The notes under the pieces were generated by a model. The model had not been told where the DNA came from. It did not search any database and was given only the letters and a program-made list of their open reading frames with translations. This document shows positions 24,663-34,750 of a stretch of DNA of 64,000 bases, piece after piece; position 1 is the first letter of the stretch, and each line of letters starts with the position of its first letter. The stretch lies in assembly GCF_900188275.1 (NCBI RefSeq), contig NZ_FZNY01000006.1, forward strand, positions 186,001 through 250,000, given 5' to 3'. This DNA comes from Dokdonia pacifica (GTDB lineage Bacteria > Bacteroidota > Bacteroidia > Flavobacteriales > Flavobacteriaceae). Both the position numbers and the translations under genes were made by a program.

Positions 24663-27509
24663 ATGAAAACGTTTCGCTTGTTAATCCTACTATGTGGTGT
24701 TTCTATTATTTCTTCTTGTGGAGAAGATAAAACAACTACAATTACAGAAGAATCTCAAGAATTTAATGTCCCATTTGAAAAATTTACACTAGAAAATGGT
24801 TTGACAGTTGTCTTGCATAAAGACACCTCAGATCCTGTAGTAGCTGTTGCATTAACTACACATGTAGGTTCAGCTAGAGAGATAGAAGGCCGTACTGGTT
24901 TTGCACATTTATTTGAACACTTATTATTCTTAGAATCTGAAAACCTTGGGAAAGGTGGTCTTGATAAAATGAGTGCACGTATTGGAGGATCTGGAGCAAA
25001 TGGTTCTACAAGTCGTGACAGAACAAACTATTTTCAAACGGTACCTAAAGACGCATTAGAAAAAATGATATGGGCGGAGGCTGACAAGCTGGGATGGTTT
25101 ATTAATACCGTGACAGATCCTGTATTAGCGAAAGAAAAACAAGTAGTAAAAAATGAAAAACGCCAAAGTGTAGATAATAGACCTTATGGGCATGTGCAAT
25201 ATGTTGTAGATAAAAATTTATACCCAGAAAATCATCCATATAATTGGCAAGTAATAGGATCTTTAGAAGATTTGCAAAATGCGACACTTCAAGATGTAAA
25301 AAACTTCTATAATAGATGGTATACACCTAATAATACTGTATTAACCATTGCTGGAGATTTTGATACAGAACAAACAAAAGCATGGGTTCATAAATATTTT
25401 GATGAAATTAAAAGAGGAGAAGAAATCCCAGCATTAGAAAAACCAACAGTTACAGTAGCAGATACTAAAAAACTATATTACGAAGATAATTTTGCTCGTA
25501 TACCTCAACTTACAATGTCATGGCCTACAGTACCTTTATACCACAAAGATTCTTATGCACTTAATATGCTTTCGCAATATCTTTCAGATGGGAAACAAGC
25601 TCCTTTTAATCAAGTGTTGGTAGATGATAAGCAACTTACTTCAGGAGTCACTATGTATAACTATGCATCAGAATTAGCCGGGCAATTTAGAGTGCAAATT
25701 CGCGCTTTTAGTGGAAAGGATTTAGATGAAGTAGCGCAAGGTATTAATGACGCTTTCGCGAAATTTGAATCAGAAGGGATTCCTCAATCTGCTATAGATC
25801 GTATTAAGGCTGGACAAGAAACCAACTTTTATAATGGCCTCTCGAGTGTGCTAGGAAAAGGATTTCAATTAGCACAATATGAAATATTTGCTAATGACCC
25901 TGGGTTTATTGCTAAAGATATCGAAAACATCCTAGCAGTGACTGTTGAAGATGTAGAGCGTGTATATAACACATATATTAAAGGACAAAATTATATTGCT
26001 ACGAGCTTTGTTCCTAATGGACAAGTAGACTTAGCATTGAAAAACTCAAAACTAGCTGAAATTGCTGAAGAAAAAATAGTAGATGGAGCCGAAGAGGCAT
26101 TTGATGCGAGTATTGTTGCAACCTATGAAAAGACCCCTTCTTCATTTGACCGTTCTGTAGAACCTCCATATGGGAATACTCCTGCACTTACAATTCCTTA
26201 TGTGTGGCAAACAGATCTTTCTTCTGGTATGAAAGTATATGGGATAGAAAATAAAGAAGTGCCATTGGTGCAATTTCAGATAAGTTTTGATGGAGGTTTA
26301 TTATTAGAAAGCCCTGAAAAGGTAGGAGTTTCTAATATGATGGCTCGATTAATGACAAAAGGAACAGCTACTAAAACTACAGCAGAACTTGAAGAAGCCA
26401 TTGAACGCTTAGGAGCTTCTATAAATGTATTTGCCGGAAATGAAAGTGTCGTTGTCTCTGGAAATACACTTGCAAAAAATTATGACGCTACCATGGCATT
26501 GGTAGAAGAAATAGTATTACAACCTCGATGGGATCAAGAAGAATTTGATATTGTCAAACAAAGTGTGATGAATCAAATAGTACAGCAACAAGCAAATCCT
26601 AATAGTATTGCTGCTAATGAATATGCAAAACTTATTTATGGTGATAAACATATACTATCTCATAATAGGTTAGGAACACTTGCTTCAGTAACAAGTATTA
26701 CACTAGAAGATCTAAAAGCTTTTTATAAAAATATTTCTCCTACAGTAGGAAATGTGTATGTAGTAGGAGATATAAAAGAAAGTGATGTAGTGCAATCCCT
26801 ATCTGGAATTAATGAAAATTTAGAAGCTATTCCTGTAACAATTCCAACATTTGAAATGCCAAAACGACCAGAGCAGTCTAGTGTATACTTTTATGATGTG
26901 CCAGATGCAAAACAATCGGTATTACGTTTTGGATATCCAGCACTAGCCGCTACAGATCCAGATTATTATCCAGCTCGCGTTATGAATTATCGTTTAGGAG
27001 GAGGAGGATTTGCTTCACAATTGACACAACAGTTGCGAGAAGGGAAAGGTTATACGTATGGGATTAGATCAAATTTTTCAGGAACAGCACTTCCTGGTGC
27101 GTTTACAATTTCTAGTGGTGTGCGCTCTAATGTAACCTATGATAGCGCCGCTTTAGTAAAACAAATATTAAGTGATTATGGAACTAATTTTAATGAAGAA
27201 GATTTAGAAGTGTCAAAAAGCTTTTTGATTAAAAGTAATGCACGTGCTTTTGAAACTTCAGGAGCAAAATTAGGAATGCTTTCTAATATCTCTGAACTAA
27301 ACCTTCCTGTAGATTACGCAAAACAGCGTGAGGCTGCCGTTAGAAATATGACCGTAGAAGATATCAAAGCCCTTTCTGCTAAGTATCTTGATCCTAATAA
27401 AATGATTTACCTCGTGGTAGGAGATGCAAAGACACAACTTAAAAAATTAGAACAATTAGGATACGGAACCCCCGTGTTGTTAAATCCTAAGGAAGAGATT
27501 AAGAAGTAA
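24663..27509 (+). CDS. M16 family zinc metallopeptidase, lipoprotein
   Basis: A 948-aa pitrilysin-type protease with two tandem M16 halves. The signal peptide MKTFRLLILLCGVSIISSC gives lipidated Cys19. The N-terminal half is the active one: the inverted zinc motif HLFEH is at 82-86 and the distal Glu region is near VVKNEKRQS. The C-terminal half starts near 500 (GMKVYGIENKEVPLVQFQISFDGG, in parts) and lacks HxxEH, as expected. It ends with a basic tail. I prefer ATG 24663 because it gives a clean lipoprotein signal; a longer reading from GTG 24612 adds hydrophobic residues. A partial palindrome (GCTTTCGCGAAAT) lies at 25752. Peptide substrate is unknown. Confidence 0.92.
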   Translation: MKTFRLLILLCGVSIISSCGEDKTTTITEESQEFNVPFEKFTLENGLTVVLHKDTSDPVVAVALTTHVGSAREIEGRTGFAHLFEHLLFLESENLGKGGLDKMSARIGGSGANGSTSRDRTNYFQTVPKDALEKMIWAEADKLGWFINTVTDPVLAKEKQVVKNEKRQSVDNRPYGHVQYVVDKNLYPENHPYNWQVIGSLEDLQNATLQDVKNFYNRWYTPNNTVLTIAGDFDTEQTKAWVHKYFDEIKRGEEIPALEKPTVTVADTKKLYYEDNFARIPQLTMSWPTVPLYHKDSYALNMLSQYLSDGKQAPFNQVLVDDKQLTSGVTMYNYASELAGQFRVQIRAFSGKDLDEVAQGINDAFAKFESEGIPQSAIDRIKAGQETNFYNGLSSVLGKGFQLAQYEIFANDPGFIAKDIENILAVTVEDVERVYNTYIKGQNYIATSFVPNGQVDLALKNSKLAEIAEEKIVDGAEEAFDASIVATYEKTPSSFDRSVEPPYGNTPALTIPYVWQTDLSSGMKVYGIENKEVPLVQFQISFDGGLLLESPEKVGVSNMMARLMTKGTATKTTAELEEAIERLGASINVFAGNESVVVSGNTLAKNYDATMALVEEIVLQPRWDQEEFDIVKQSVMNQIVQQQANPNSIAANEYAKLIYGDKHILSHNRLGTLASVTSITLEDLKAFYKNISPTVGNVYVVGDIKESDVVQSLSGINENLEAIPVTIPTFEMPKRPEQSSVYFYDVPDAKQSVLRFGYPALAATDPDYYPARVMNYRLGGGGFASQLTQQLREGKGYTYGIRSNFSGTALPGAFTISSGVRSNVTYDSAALVKQILSDYGTNFNEEDLEVSKSFLIKSNARAFETSGAKLGMLSNISELNLPVDYAKQREAAVRNMTVEDIKALSAKYLDPNKMIYLVVGDAKTQLKKLEQLGYGTPVLLNPKEEIKK

Positions 27510-27726
27510 TGCGTATATAAGTAAAAAAGGATCTACAGAAATAAACATTTGTAGACCCATTTTTAAGAACGCACCACACATCCTATATTTTCATATTATA
27601 AGGTAAAAGTATAGAGAATAACAAGAATAGATGTCTAGTAAAGTATAAGCGTTTATAATAATTTTATAAGCGCTTGTATTTTTTTGATAAGATGAGAAAA
27701 CAAATTTTAAATGATATAATATAAAA

Positions 27727-28464
27727 CTAAGAAAGTAATTGTATCAATTGTATAAGTTTATTCTTATTTCTAGTAGATACATGTATTTTATCTTTATTTG
27801 TAAGAATGATTGTTTCTTTTTTATAAATGGAAACGATGTGATTGATATTAACAATAACAGATCGATGTGCTCTAAAGAATGAAGTTTCAGGAAGTAATGA
27901 CTCATAATATTTTAAAGATTTAGAAGCCAATAATTTTCTGCCATCTTCTAAGAGTAAATAGGTGTAATTTCCATCAGCATCCAATTTTATAATGTTTGCA
28001 GTTTTCACAAGAATATGTTCATTGGAACTCTGAATGAATAATTGCCCATTCTTATTTTGAGTTAAATTTTTAAAGAGCTCAAATTTTTCTAAACTAAATA
28101 ATCGTTCCTTTAGTTGTAAGTAATGGCCTATTGAACCAATTAGTTTTGGAGGATTAATTGGTTTTGTGATATAATTAAGGGCAAAATGATCTAAAGCTTT
28201 TTGAAGATAATTTTGAAAAGCGGTGATAAAAATAACTTCAAAACTAGGTTGTTCAATTGCATCAAAAATTTCAAAAGATAATCCATCAGTTAGTTCTATA
28301 TCCATAAAAACTAATTCAGGATTTGATTCATTGATTAATTGTATGGATGTTTTTATAGAAGAGGCATACCCCAGTATCTGAATTATAGGGAAATTATTTT
28401 TAATAATGTCAGTTAAATATTCTTGCGCTTCTATATTGTCTTCAATAATAATTGCAGAAATCAT
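27727..28464 (-). CDS. LytTR family response regulator
   Basis: A 245-aa DNA-binding regulator. The receiver domain spans residues 1-120 with the acidic pair near 8-9 and phosphoacceptor Asp55 (LVFMDIEL), and Lys near 102 (YITKPI). A LytTR DNA-binding domain fills about 140-245 (NIIKLDADGNYTYLLLEDG, FFRAHRSVIVNINHI in order). It is divergent from, and 113 bp away from, a histidine kinase of the matching type, with which it almost certainly forms a two-component system. Confidence 0.93.
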   Translation of the reverse strand: MISAIIIEDNIEAQEYLTDIIKNNFPIIQILGYASSIKTSIQLINESNPELVFMDIELTDGLSFEIFDAIEQPSFEVIFITAFQNYLQKALDHFALNYITKPINPPKLIGSIGHYLQLKERLFSLEKFELFKNLTQNKNGQLFIQSSNEHILVKTANIIKLDADGNYTYLLLEDGRKLLASKSLKYYESLLPETSFFRAHRSVIVNINHIVSIYKKETIILTNKDKIHVSTRNKNKLIQLIQLLS

Positions 28465-28577
28465 CTAGGGAATTTTTATACTAAGATATCTTAATCTTTT
28501 GAAGATAAAAAAGAAGGAATCAGTTACTTTTATAAGATCTGTGTATATATTATTTATAAGTAATAAACTTTGCTCAA

Positions 28578-30488
28578 ATGAAATCTAAGATATTCTTTAT
28601 AGTACTATTTTTAAACGTAATTCAAAATTCATATTCTCAAGAACTTAATCTCGAAAAATACAATCCAAACTCTATATACACACAACAAAAAGTAGATTCG
28701 ATTTTAGAGTATTATATTAAGAATGCAAGAAAAATTAAAGACTATTCTGAAATTAAGAAAATATTAGCGTCCAATGAAAAATTATCAGGTTGGTCTTATT
28801 ATTATTTCCTAAAATCAAAACAGTATAGTTTAAATCAGGTATATGATTCTTCTATAATCTATGCTAATAAAAGTATAGCATATTATGAAGAACTAAAGAA
28901 CAAGAGAGATTTTGATGAAAAGATTATGTTGGAAACATATTTATATAAGGCTAGATCTTTAAGTGCTTTAAAAAGATATGATGAGTCAATAACAAACAAT
29001 CATAAAGCATTAGACTACACAAAGAAATTTCCTTATAAATGGAAGAGTTTTATTGTTGCTAATATTGCAGATAGTCATTTAGAGATAGGTAATGATAGTA
29101 TCGCATTAAATTATTACAACGAGGTATCTAAAGATTCTCTGTATATGAATTTAGATCGACCTGCTGTGGTTACACATACAAGAATTGGCGTTATTTATTC
29201 AAAATTTAATCAATTAGATAAAGCCAAACAATATTATGAAAAAGCCATCAGGAGATCAGAAGAGTCAGCATATAAGAACAACTTGTGGATACTATACTAT
29301 AATTTAGGTGATATTTATCAAAAAAAAACGAATACAAACTCAACACTATTTTTTTATAAAAAAGCATTAGATTATTTTGATGCTAGAGGTGATACTCGTC
29401 TTTTGGCTGTTAATGGGGCTAATTATTTGAAGGGTTATATAGCATTGCATGATGGAAATATCAATACTGCTATTGATTATTTAAATACTATTAAAAGTTC
29501 ATATGATTTAAAGGAAATTAAAACAAAAGATGAAAAAGATTTAATCGTAAAGGTTTTTGCTACATTATCAGATGCATATAAAAAGAAGAATGATATTATA
29601 GGTTTACAGGAAGTCTTAAAAGAGTCTAATGCTTTTTTAGAAGCATTTCATGAAAACCAATTAAAAATCAATTTAAATAATCTAGAAATAAGATATCAAA
29701 CAAAAGAGAAAGATACTTCTATCGCATCATTGGAGGAAAAGACAAAGAGTCAGCAAACCATTATAAGTCAACGAAATACTATTAATTGGGTGTTGAGTGG
29801 TTTATTAGTGTCATTTATAGGTTTAGGATTTTTGTTTTATAGACAAAGACAATTGCAAAATAAGTATAGGGCATCAAATCTAGAACAACGTTTATTACGT
29901 TCGCAATTAAATCCCCATTTTTTATTTAACGCGCTTAATTCAGTAAGTGGTCTAGTTCAAAAAAAATCAGATAAAACGATTCCATATATCTCAAAATTGG
30001 GGAACCTATTACGCGCTATATTAGAAAATTCACGAGAAGAATTTATTACCCTATCAGAAGAAATAGAAACGTTATCTACTTATTTAGAACTTCAATCTGC
30101 TTTTTCAAAGAAGTTTACATTTACAATTGAAGTAGATGAGAAACTAGCTCATGATGACATCTTAATGCCTCCTATGTTTGTACAACCTTTTGTGGAAAAT
30201 TCGATTCAACATGGTCTCCAAGGAAAAGATGATGATACGATTGTAATTCATTTTTATCAAGATGGAGAAACACTTTGTTGTAAGATTGAAGACAATGGTG
30301 TAGGAAATTATAAAACAAGTACCGATAAGAAAGACCACCAATCTTTATCAGGTACTATTTTAAAAGAACGATTAGACTTATACTCAAAAAGATTTAAGAC
30401 AAAAGCATACTATACAATAGAAGACCTTAGTAGTGAGCAACGTAATGGTACTCAAGTTTTATTGGTTTTACCTCTTATAAAAGATTGA
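28578..30488 (+). CDS. TPR-containing sensor histidine kinase (LytS/His_kinase type)
   Basis: A 636-aa sensor. The signal peptide (1-20, ending SYSQ) is followed by about six TPR-like repeats (about 50-370) that would lie in the periplasm, then a coiled stretch and a TM helix near 403-421 (NWVLSGLLVSFIGLGFLFY). The His_kinase domain has the phosphorylated His447 in NPHFLFNALN and the ATPase box with FVENSIQHGL and DNGVGNY. It lacks an HAMP domain. Divergent partner of the LytTR regulator. The signal is unknown; TPRs usually sense peptides or protein partners. Confidence 0.92.
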   Translation: MKSKIFFIVLFLNVIQNSYSQELNLEKYNPNSIYTQQKVDSILEYYIKNARKIKDYSEIKKILASNEKLSGWSYYYFLKSKQYSLNQVYDSSIIYANKSIAYYEELKNKRDFDEKIMLETYLYKARSLSALKRYDESITNNHKALDYTKKFPYKWKSFIVANIADSHLEIGNDSIALNYYNEVSKDSLYMNLDRPAVVTHTRIGVIYSKFNQLDKAKQYYEKAIRRSEESAYKNNLWILYYNLGDIYQKKTNTNSTLFFYKKALDYFDARGDTRLLAVNGANYLKGYIALHDGNINTAIDYLNTIKSSYDLKEIKTKDEKDLIVKVFATLSDAYKKKNDIIGLQEVLKESNAFLEAFHENQLKINLNNLEIRYQTKEKDTSIASLEEKTKSQQTIISQRNTINWVLSGLLVSFIGLGFLFYRQRQLQNKYRASNLEQRLLRSQLNPHFLFNALNSVSGLVQKKSDKTIPYISKLGNLLRAILENSREEFITLSEEIETLSTYLELQSAFSKKFTFTIEVDEKLAHDDILMPPMFVQPFVENSIQHGLQGKDDDTIVIHFYQDGETLCCKIEDNGVGNYKTSTDKKDHQSLSGTILKERLDLYSKRFKTKAYYTIEDLSSEQRNGTQVLLVLPLIKD

Positions 30489-30555
30489 TAATATTTACGT
30501 AGCAATAATGCTGCACTTATCCCCGAAATTAACGATGCATTATTTATGAGAAAAG

Positions 30556-30563
30556 TATATTTG
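30556..30563 (+). promoter_or_regulatory. Candidate -7 box TATATTTG
   Basis: Exact TAnnTTTG match 35 bp before the M28 lipoprotein start. No TTTG at the expected -33 distance. Confidence 0.45.
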
Positions 30564-30598
30564 ACACTAGAAATTCATAATTAAAAAATATAGAATCT

Positions 30599-32305
30599 AT
30601 GCGATTTGTTTTAACCCTAATTATACTTGCTAGTCTAATAAGCTGTTCACATAATAGTTCTCTGGATAATGTTCCATCTTCTTATTTTGGAATGGTAACT
30701 TCTGAATTTAATGGAGATGTAGCGATGGAAACCACTGCTTTTGTAGAGCAGTTTTGGAGAGTTGCAGGGAATACAGGGTTTAATCAAACAGTATATAGAA
30801 TTGTAGAAAAGTTAGAAACTGCTGGATTTGTAGAAGAGTCTAGAGCCAAAGAAGAAGATATTCTTACCTATAGAATAGAGAAAAGACCTATGAAAAGTCC
30901 TACTTGGGAACCTGTAGATGCTAAACTTCGTATTATGGGCGAAGAGATCCCTTTATTAGAATACAAGACCAATAGAAATATGATCTATCAATATGCAAGT
31001 TCAACCCCAAAAGAAGGGGTTACTGCTGAGGTTGTATATGTAGAATCTATAGAAGACCTTGATGTATTAAATGTAAAAGGGAAGATTGTGTATGCAAATA
31101 TTAATCCTTATAGATTGTATAAGAAGGCCATTATAGAAGGAGGTGCTTTAGGGTTGATTACTTATAATAATCCGGACTATTTACAACCAGAAAAAAATGT
31201 AACCTCTATTCAGTTTAGAGGAATTCCATATGATGAAAATAATCCTGTTTGGGGAATTGCATTATCATACAGTGCTAAAGAACGGTTAGAAAAAGCATTA
31301 GCTAAAGGTAAAGTTACTGTGAATGCTTTCGTGAAAACGAATATATACCCATCAGAAGAGTTAACAGTAGTTGCTAATGTGAAAGGGGGAGAGTTGCAAA
31401 AAGAAAGCCTTGTTTTTAGTGCACATATTCAAGAACCTGGAGCAAATGATAACGCAACTGGAGTGGGAACACAATTGGAAATGGCTTTAATTACAGCAAC
31501 CTTAATTAAAAATGAAAAACTGGATTTTAAAAGAACGCTGACATTTCTTTGGGGAGATGAGATTATTTCTACACGTCGTTATATAGAAGAAAAAGAAAAG
31601 CGTACTTCCGATATTAATTGGGGAATTAGTTTAGACATGGTAGGAGAGAATACAGATATTACAGGAGGTACTTTTCTAATAGAAAAAATGCCAGACCCTA
31701 GTGCTATTTGGACACGAGGAAATGATAAACATTCAGAATGGGGAGGTAGGCCATTGAAGTTGGATGAAATGAAACCTCATTATTTAAATGATTTTATAAT
31801 AAACGTTTTTGAAGATCAAGGTAAGCGTGCAAATTGGGAAGTACAAACAAACCCTTTTGAAGGTGGTAGTGATCACATCCCTTTTTTAGATGCAGATCTT
31901 CCAGGCATATTGTTATGGCACTTTACAGATCAATTTTATCATACAGATAATGACCGTATTGATAAGGTATCTAAAAAAACGATGACTAATGTAGGCATCG
32001 CGGCTTTAGTAAGTGCTTACACATTACTTAATAGTGATGCGTCTACTTCAGATTGGATGAGACAAGGGATTGTTGAGGCTGCCAAAGAGCGATTAACGAC
32101 AGAATTTGAGCTAAGTAAAACAGCCATTATTGATGGAGCTACTAAGGAAAGCCAAATAGAAATTTTGAATGCTTGGAGTGATTGGTATGTAAAAGCAATA
32201 GGTACCACAAAAGATATGACTTCTGATCCAGATATAGACATTGAGATTAAAAAGTCTCAAGGAGATATACAGGTTTTTACAGATGATCTTTTAAAAAAGA
32301 TGTGA
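30599..32305 (+). CDS. M28 family peptidase, lipoprotein
   Basis: A 568-aa second M28-type protein. The signal peptide MRFVLTLIILASLISC places a lipidated Cys16. A long N-terminal region including a PA-like domain (about 140-250: IVYANINPYRLYKKAIIEGGALG in parts) precedes the peptidase core. Metal ligands look present: AHIQEPGANDNATGVG, the WGDEI block (Glu), DMVGEN (Asp) and FYHTDNDRID (His). The core diverges more than that of the 17427 protein and the substrate is unknown. C-terminal region of about 100 residues is helical. It is separated from the EamA gene by a palindrome that may act as terminator. Confidence 0.85.
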   Translation: MRFVLTLIILASLISCSHNSSLDNVPSSYFGMVTSEFNGDVAMETTAFVEQFWRVAGNTGFNQTVYRIVEKLETAGFVEESRAKEEDILTYRIEKRPMKSPTWEPVDAKLRIMGEEIPLLEYKTNRNMIYQYASSTPKEGVTAEVVYVESIEDLDVLNVKGKIVYANINPYRLYKKAIIEGGALGLITYNNPDYLQPEKNVTSIQFRGIPYDENNPVWGIALSYSAKERLEKALAKGKVTVNAFVKTNIYPSEELTVVANVKGGELQKESLVFSAHIQEPGANDNATGVGTQLEMALITATLIKNEKLDFKRTLTFLWGDEIISTRRYIEEKEKRTSDINWGISLDMVGENTDITGGTFLIEKMPDPSAIWTRGNDKHSEWGGRPLKLDEMKPHYLNDFIINVFEDQGKRANWEVQTNPFEGGSDHIPFLDADLPGILLWHFTDQFYHTDNDRIDKVSKKTMTNVGIAALVSAYTLLNSDASTSDWMRQGIVEAAKERLTTEFELSKTAIIDGATKESQIEILNAWSDWYVKAIGTTKDMTSDPDIDIEIKKSQGDIQVFTDDLLKKM

Positions 32306-32315
32306 TGTTTTATAT

Positions 32316-32329
32316 GCTTTCGCGAAAGC
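32316..32329. repeat. GCTTTCGCGAAAGC palindrome, copy 6 (intergenic, convergent genes)
   Basis: Exact copy 11 bp after the M28 stop and 8 bp before the EamA stop. It is the only inverted repeat in this 32-bp gap, flanked by TATAT and GTATA, so it may double as a weak terminator for both genes. Confidence 0.9.
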
Positions 32330-32337
32330 GTATAACG

Positions 32338-33168
32338 TCATCCCTTCCGTTTAATCCAAACATTGAGAAGCATTCCAAAGACAACAAGAGTCATCCCAAT
32401 AATAGGCCAAAAGGTATATTTCTCATCAAATAAGAAAAAACCAAATAGTAATGCATATACTAACTCCATATACTTGATAGGAGCTACTGTACTGGTATCT
32501 GCGAGTTGAAATGCACGTGTCAAGAAAATCTGACCAATAAGCCCTAAGACTCCAATAATAGAAACCCACCACCATTCTTGACCCATAGGCATACGCCAAA
32601 ACTGAATAAAAAATAAACTACCTACAATCGAAAACACCATAAAGTAGTTAATGATAGTTAAGTAATGCTCACGTGATCCCAAATATCGTACAATAGCAAA
32701 AACACCACCTACAAGAATGGAGGATAACATAATGAGTATAAAACTCATCGTATCTATTCTCAAATCAACGCCTTTCATAATAAAAGCACCCGCTATAGAA
32801 ATAATAAGACTGATCCATTGCCCTAGTTTTACGACTTCTTTTAAAAAGAAATAAGCAAGAATGACACTAAAAATAGGTGCCGTATAGCGTAGTGCAACTG
32901 CCGACCCTAAAGGGATGTCCTGAACTACCTTAAAGAATAATGCAAGTGATACAAAACTTAGCACACCTCTAAGACTTAGCCACATAACATTCTTTCCTAT
33001 TACGGGAACTTTCTTAATAAGCATGTAAGGAAAAATGAAAATAAAAGTACCAAAAGCTCTAAAGAAAACAACTTGCAAAGGATGAAAATCATCTAAGTAT
33101 TTTGCCAGAAGATTCATCCACGCAAAGGCGAATGCGGCAATAAGCATATACACAATTCCTCTACCCAC
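32338..33168 (-). CDS. EamA/DMT family transporter
   Basis: A 276-aa inner-membrane protein with ten TM helices in two EamA repeats. Landmarks include LAKYLDDFHPLQVVFFRAFGTFIFIFPYML (in parts), GSAVALRYTAPIFSVILAYFFLKE and the second-repeat APIKYMELVYALLFGFFLFDE. The substrate is unknown; relatives move amino acids or metabolites. I prefer a GTG start at 33168 (GRGIVYMLIAAF), because homologues begin near there. The longer frame to ATG 33225 or 33246 would run through a 32-bp perfect palindrome and a -7-like box, which look like control DNA. Confidence 0.82.
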   Translation of the reverse strand: MGRGIVYMLIAAFAFAWMNLLAKYLDDFHPLQVVFFRAFGTFIFIFPYMLIKKVPVIGKNVMWLSLRGVLSFVSLALFFKVVQDIPLGSAVALRYTAPIFSVILAYFFLKEVVKLGQWISLIISIAGAFIMKGVDLRIDTMSFILIMLSSILVGGVFAIVRYLGSREHYLTIINYFMVFSIVGSLFFIQFWRMPMGQEWWWVSIIGVLGLIGQIFLTRAFQLADTSTVAPIKYMELVYALLFGFFLFDEKYTFWPIIGMTLVVFGMLLNVWIKRKG

Positions 33169-33191
33169 AGAGTTGGCTTTTGTTTGCCATA

Positions 33192-33232
33192 CGAAAGTAC
33201 GATAAATATGAAAGTTAACTTTCATATTTATC
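33192..33232 (-). promoter_or_regulatory. 32-bp perfect palindrome over a -7 box upstream of the EamA gene
   Basis: Positions 33201-33232 read GATAAATATGAAAGTT and then its exact reverse complement; the centre is GTTAAC. On the minus strand it ends next to TACTTTCG (33192-33199), a variant of TAnnTTTG, at the place where the -33 box would be. A dimeric regulator bound there would block or replace RNA polymerase contact. Transcription would start near 33185, just before the GTG at 33168. Confidence 0.7.
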
Positions 33233-33443
33233 AGCATTATATACATATAGAGTGCAAGAATATTTAATTCTATAAAATGGCAGTCTTTAAATATATAATT
33301 AGGAAAATATCGATATGTAAATTATGAAAAATGACTGTTATGATTCACGTGTTTTCTTTTGTTCTTCTATTCTATTAGTTACAGAAGTTAGAAAAATATG
33401 ACAAGAGGTGTTTATTTTCTTTTAGAAGTTTATGTTTTATCCA

Positions 33444-33480
33444 ACAAAAAAGGAGAACCTATTACAGGTCCTCCTTTTGT
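33444..33480. terminator. Hairpin terminator with one mismatch
   Basis: ACAAAAAAGGAGAACCT (33444-33460), loop ATTAC, AGGTCCTCCTTTTGT (33466-33480), followed by the palindrome at 33489. It serves the minus-strand acyl-CoA dehydrogenase. The remaining 33247-33443 holds no gene. Confidence 0.75.
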
Positions 33481-33488
33481 TTATGTGG

Positions 33489-33512
33489 TATACGCTTTCG
33501 CGAAAGCGTATA
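33489..33512. repeat. 24-bp palindrome with GCTTTCGCGAAAGC core, copy 7 (intergenic)
   Basis: Core at 33494-33507, extended to TATAC...GTATA on both sides, a perfect 24-bp palindrome. Lies 12 bp after the stop of the minus-strand acyl-CoA dehydrogenase. Confidence 0.92.
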
Positions 33513-33523
33513 AAAAGTAAATC

Positions 33524-34666
33524 TTATTCTTTGATCAAACTTCTAGAGATTACGATTTTTTGAATCTCACTAGTTCCTTCATAAATCTGAGTGATTTTTG
33601 CATCACGCATTAAACGTTCTACGTGGTATTCTTTTACAAAACCATTTCCTCCGTGTATTTGCACAGCCTCTACACTATGCTCCATAGCTACTTTCGAAGC
33701 ATATAATTTTGCCATAGCACTTGAGCGATCATAGTTGTTACCTTGATCTTTATCCCATGCAGCTTTCATAACGAGATGGCGTGCAGCATCTATCTCTGTA
33801 TACATGTCGGCAAGTTTAAAAGCAATAGCTTGGTGATTGCATATTTCTGTTCCAAAAGCTTTACGCTCTTTAGAATATTTAAGAGCTAATTCATAGGCTC
33901 CAGAAGCAATACCTAATGCTTGAGCTGCAATCCCTATACGTCCACCAGAAAGTGTTTTCATGGCAAATTTGAAACCGAATCCATCTTCTCCGATACGGTT
34001 TTCTTTAGGTACTTTTACGTCATTAAATTGTAATGTGTGTGTATCACTACCTCTAATTCCTAATTTATCTTCTTTAGGGCCTATCTCAAAACCGGGCATT
34101 CCTTTTTCTACAATAAATGCATTAATACCACGGTGTCCTTTTGATCTATCAGTTTGAGCGATTACTAAATACACATCTGAACGACCTCCATTGGTAATCC
34201 AGTTTTTTGTTCCGTTTAATATATAGTGATCTCCTTTGTCTTCCGCAGTAGTTGCTTGTGAAGTTGCATCAGAACCAGCTTCTGGCTCACTTAAACAAAA
34301 TGCTCCTACAAATTCACCTGTAGCAAGTTTTGTAAGATACTTTTGTTTTTGCTCTTCATTACCATAGGCTTCAAGACCGTAGCATACTAAAGAATTATTT
34401 ACAGATACAATTACAGAAGCAGACGCATCTACTTTAGATAACTCTTCCATAATTAATACATATGAAATAGCATCCATGCCACTTCCTCCATATTTTGGAT
34501 CTACCATAATACCTAGAAAACCTAGGTCTCCCATTTTTTTGACAAGTTCTGCAGGAAATTGCTGCTTCTCATCACGTTCTATAACACCAGGAAGTAATTC
34601 TGTTCTAGCAAAATCACGTGCTGCGTCACGTATCATTAAATGTTCTTCAGTTAAACTAAAATCCAT
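33524..34666 (-). CDS. Acyl-CoA dehydrogenase
   Basis: A 380-aa FAD flavoprotein of fatty-acid or branched-chain acyl-CoA beta-oxidation. The N-terminal helical domain starts MDFSLTEEHLMIRDAARDFA. FCLSEPEAGSDATS (about residues 125-138) and the beta domain with WITNGG are the FAD/substrate signature. The C-terminal domain carries ALGIASGAYE, the Arg-rich ERKAFG block and the catalytic-base Glu in IYEGTSEIQK. Chain-length preference is not readable. A promoter with TATCTTTG and a near -33 box lies upstream on the minus strand. Monocistronic. Confidence 0.95.
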   Translation of the reverse strand: MDFSLTEEHLMIRDAARDFARTELLPGVIERDEKQQFPAELVKKMGDLGFLGIMVDPKYGGSGMDAISYVLIMEELSKVDASASVIVSVNNSLVCYGLEAYGNEEQKQKYLTKLATGEFVGAFCLSEPEAGSDATSQATTAEDKGDHYILNGTKNWITNGGRSDVYLVIAQTDRSKGHRGINAFIVEKGMPGFEIGPKEDKLGIRGSDTHTLQFNDVKVPKENRIGEDGFGFKFAMKTLSGGRIGIAAQALGIASGAYELALKYSKERKAFGTEICNHQAIAFKLADMYTEIDAARHLVMKAAWDKDQGNNYDRSSAMAKLYASKVAMEHSVEAVQIHGGNGFVKEYHVERLMRDAKITQIYEGTSEIQKIVISRSLIKE

Positions 34667-34706
34667 AAGAGGAAAATTTTTTTAAGAATTATGTAAAAAT
34701 TGTATG

Positions 34707-34738
34707 CAAAGATACTAGAATCTTACATTTTTCTCAAT
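34707..34738 (-). promoter_or_regulatory. Candidate promoter of the acyl-CoA dehydrogenase gene
   Basis: On the minus strand TATCTTTG (34714-34707) with ATTG (34738-34735), 20 nt upstream. It lies 41 bp before the gene start. Confidence 0.5.
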
Positions 34739-34750
34739 AATTTTAACGTG

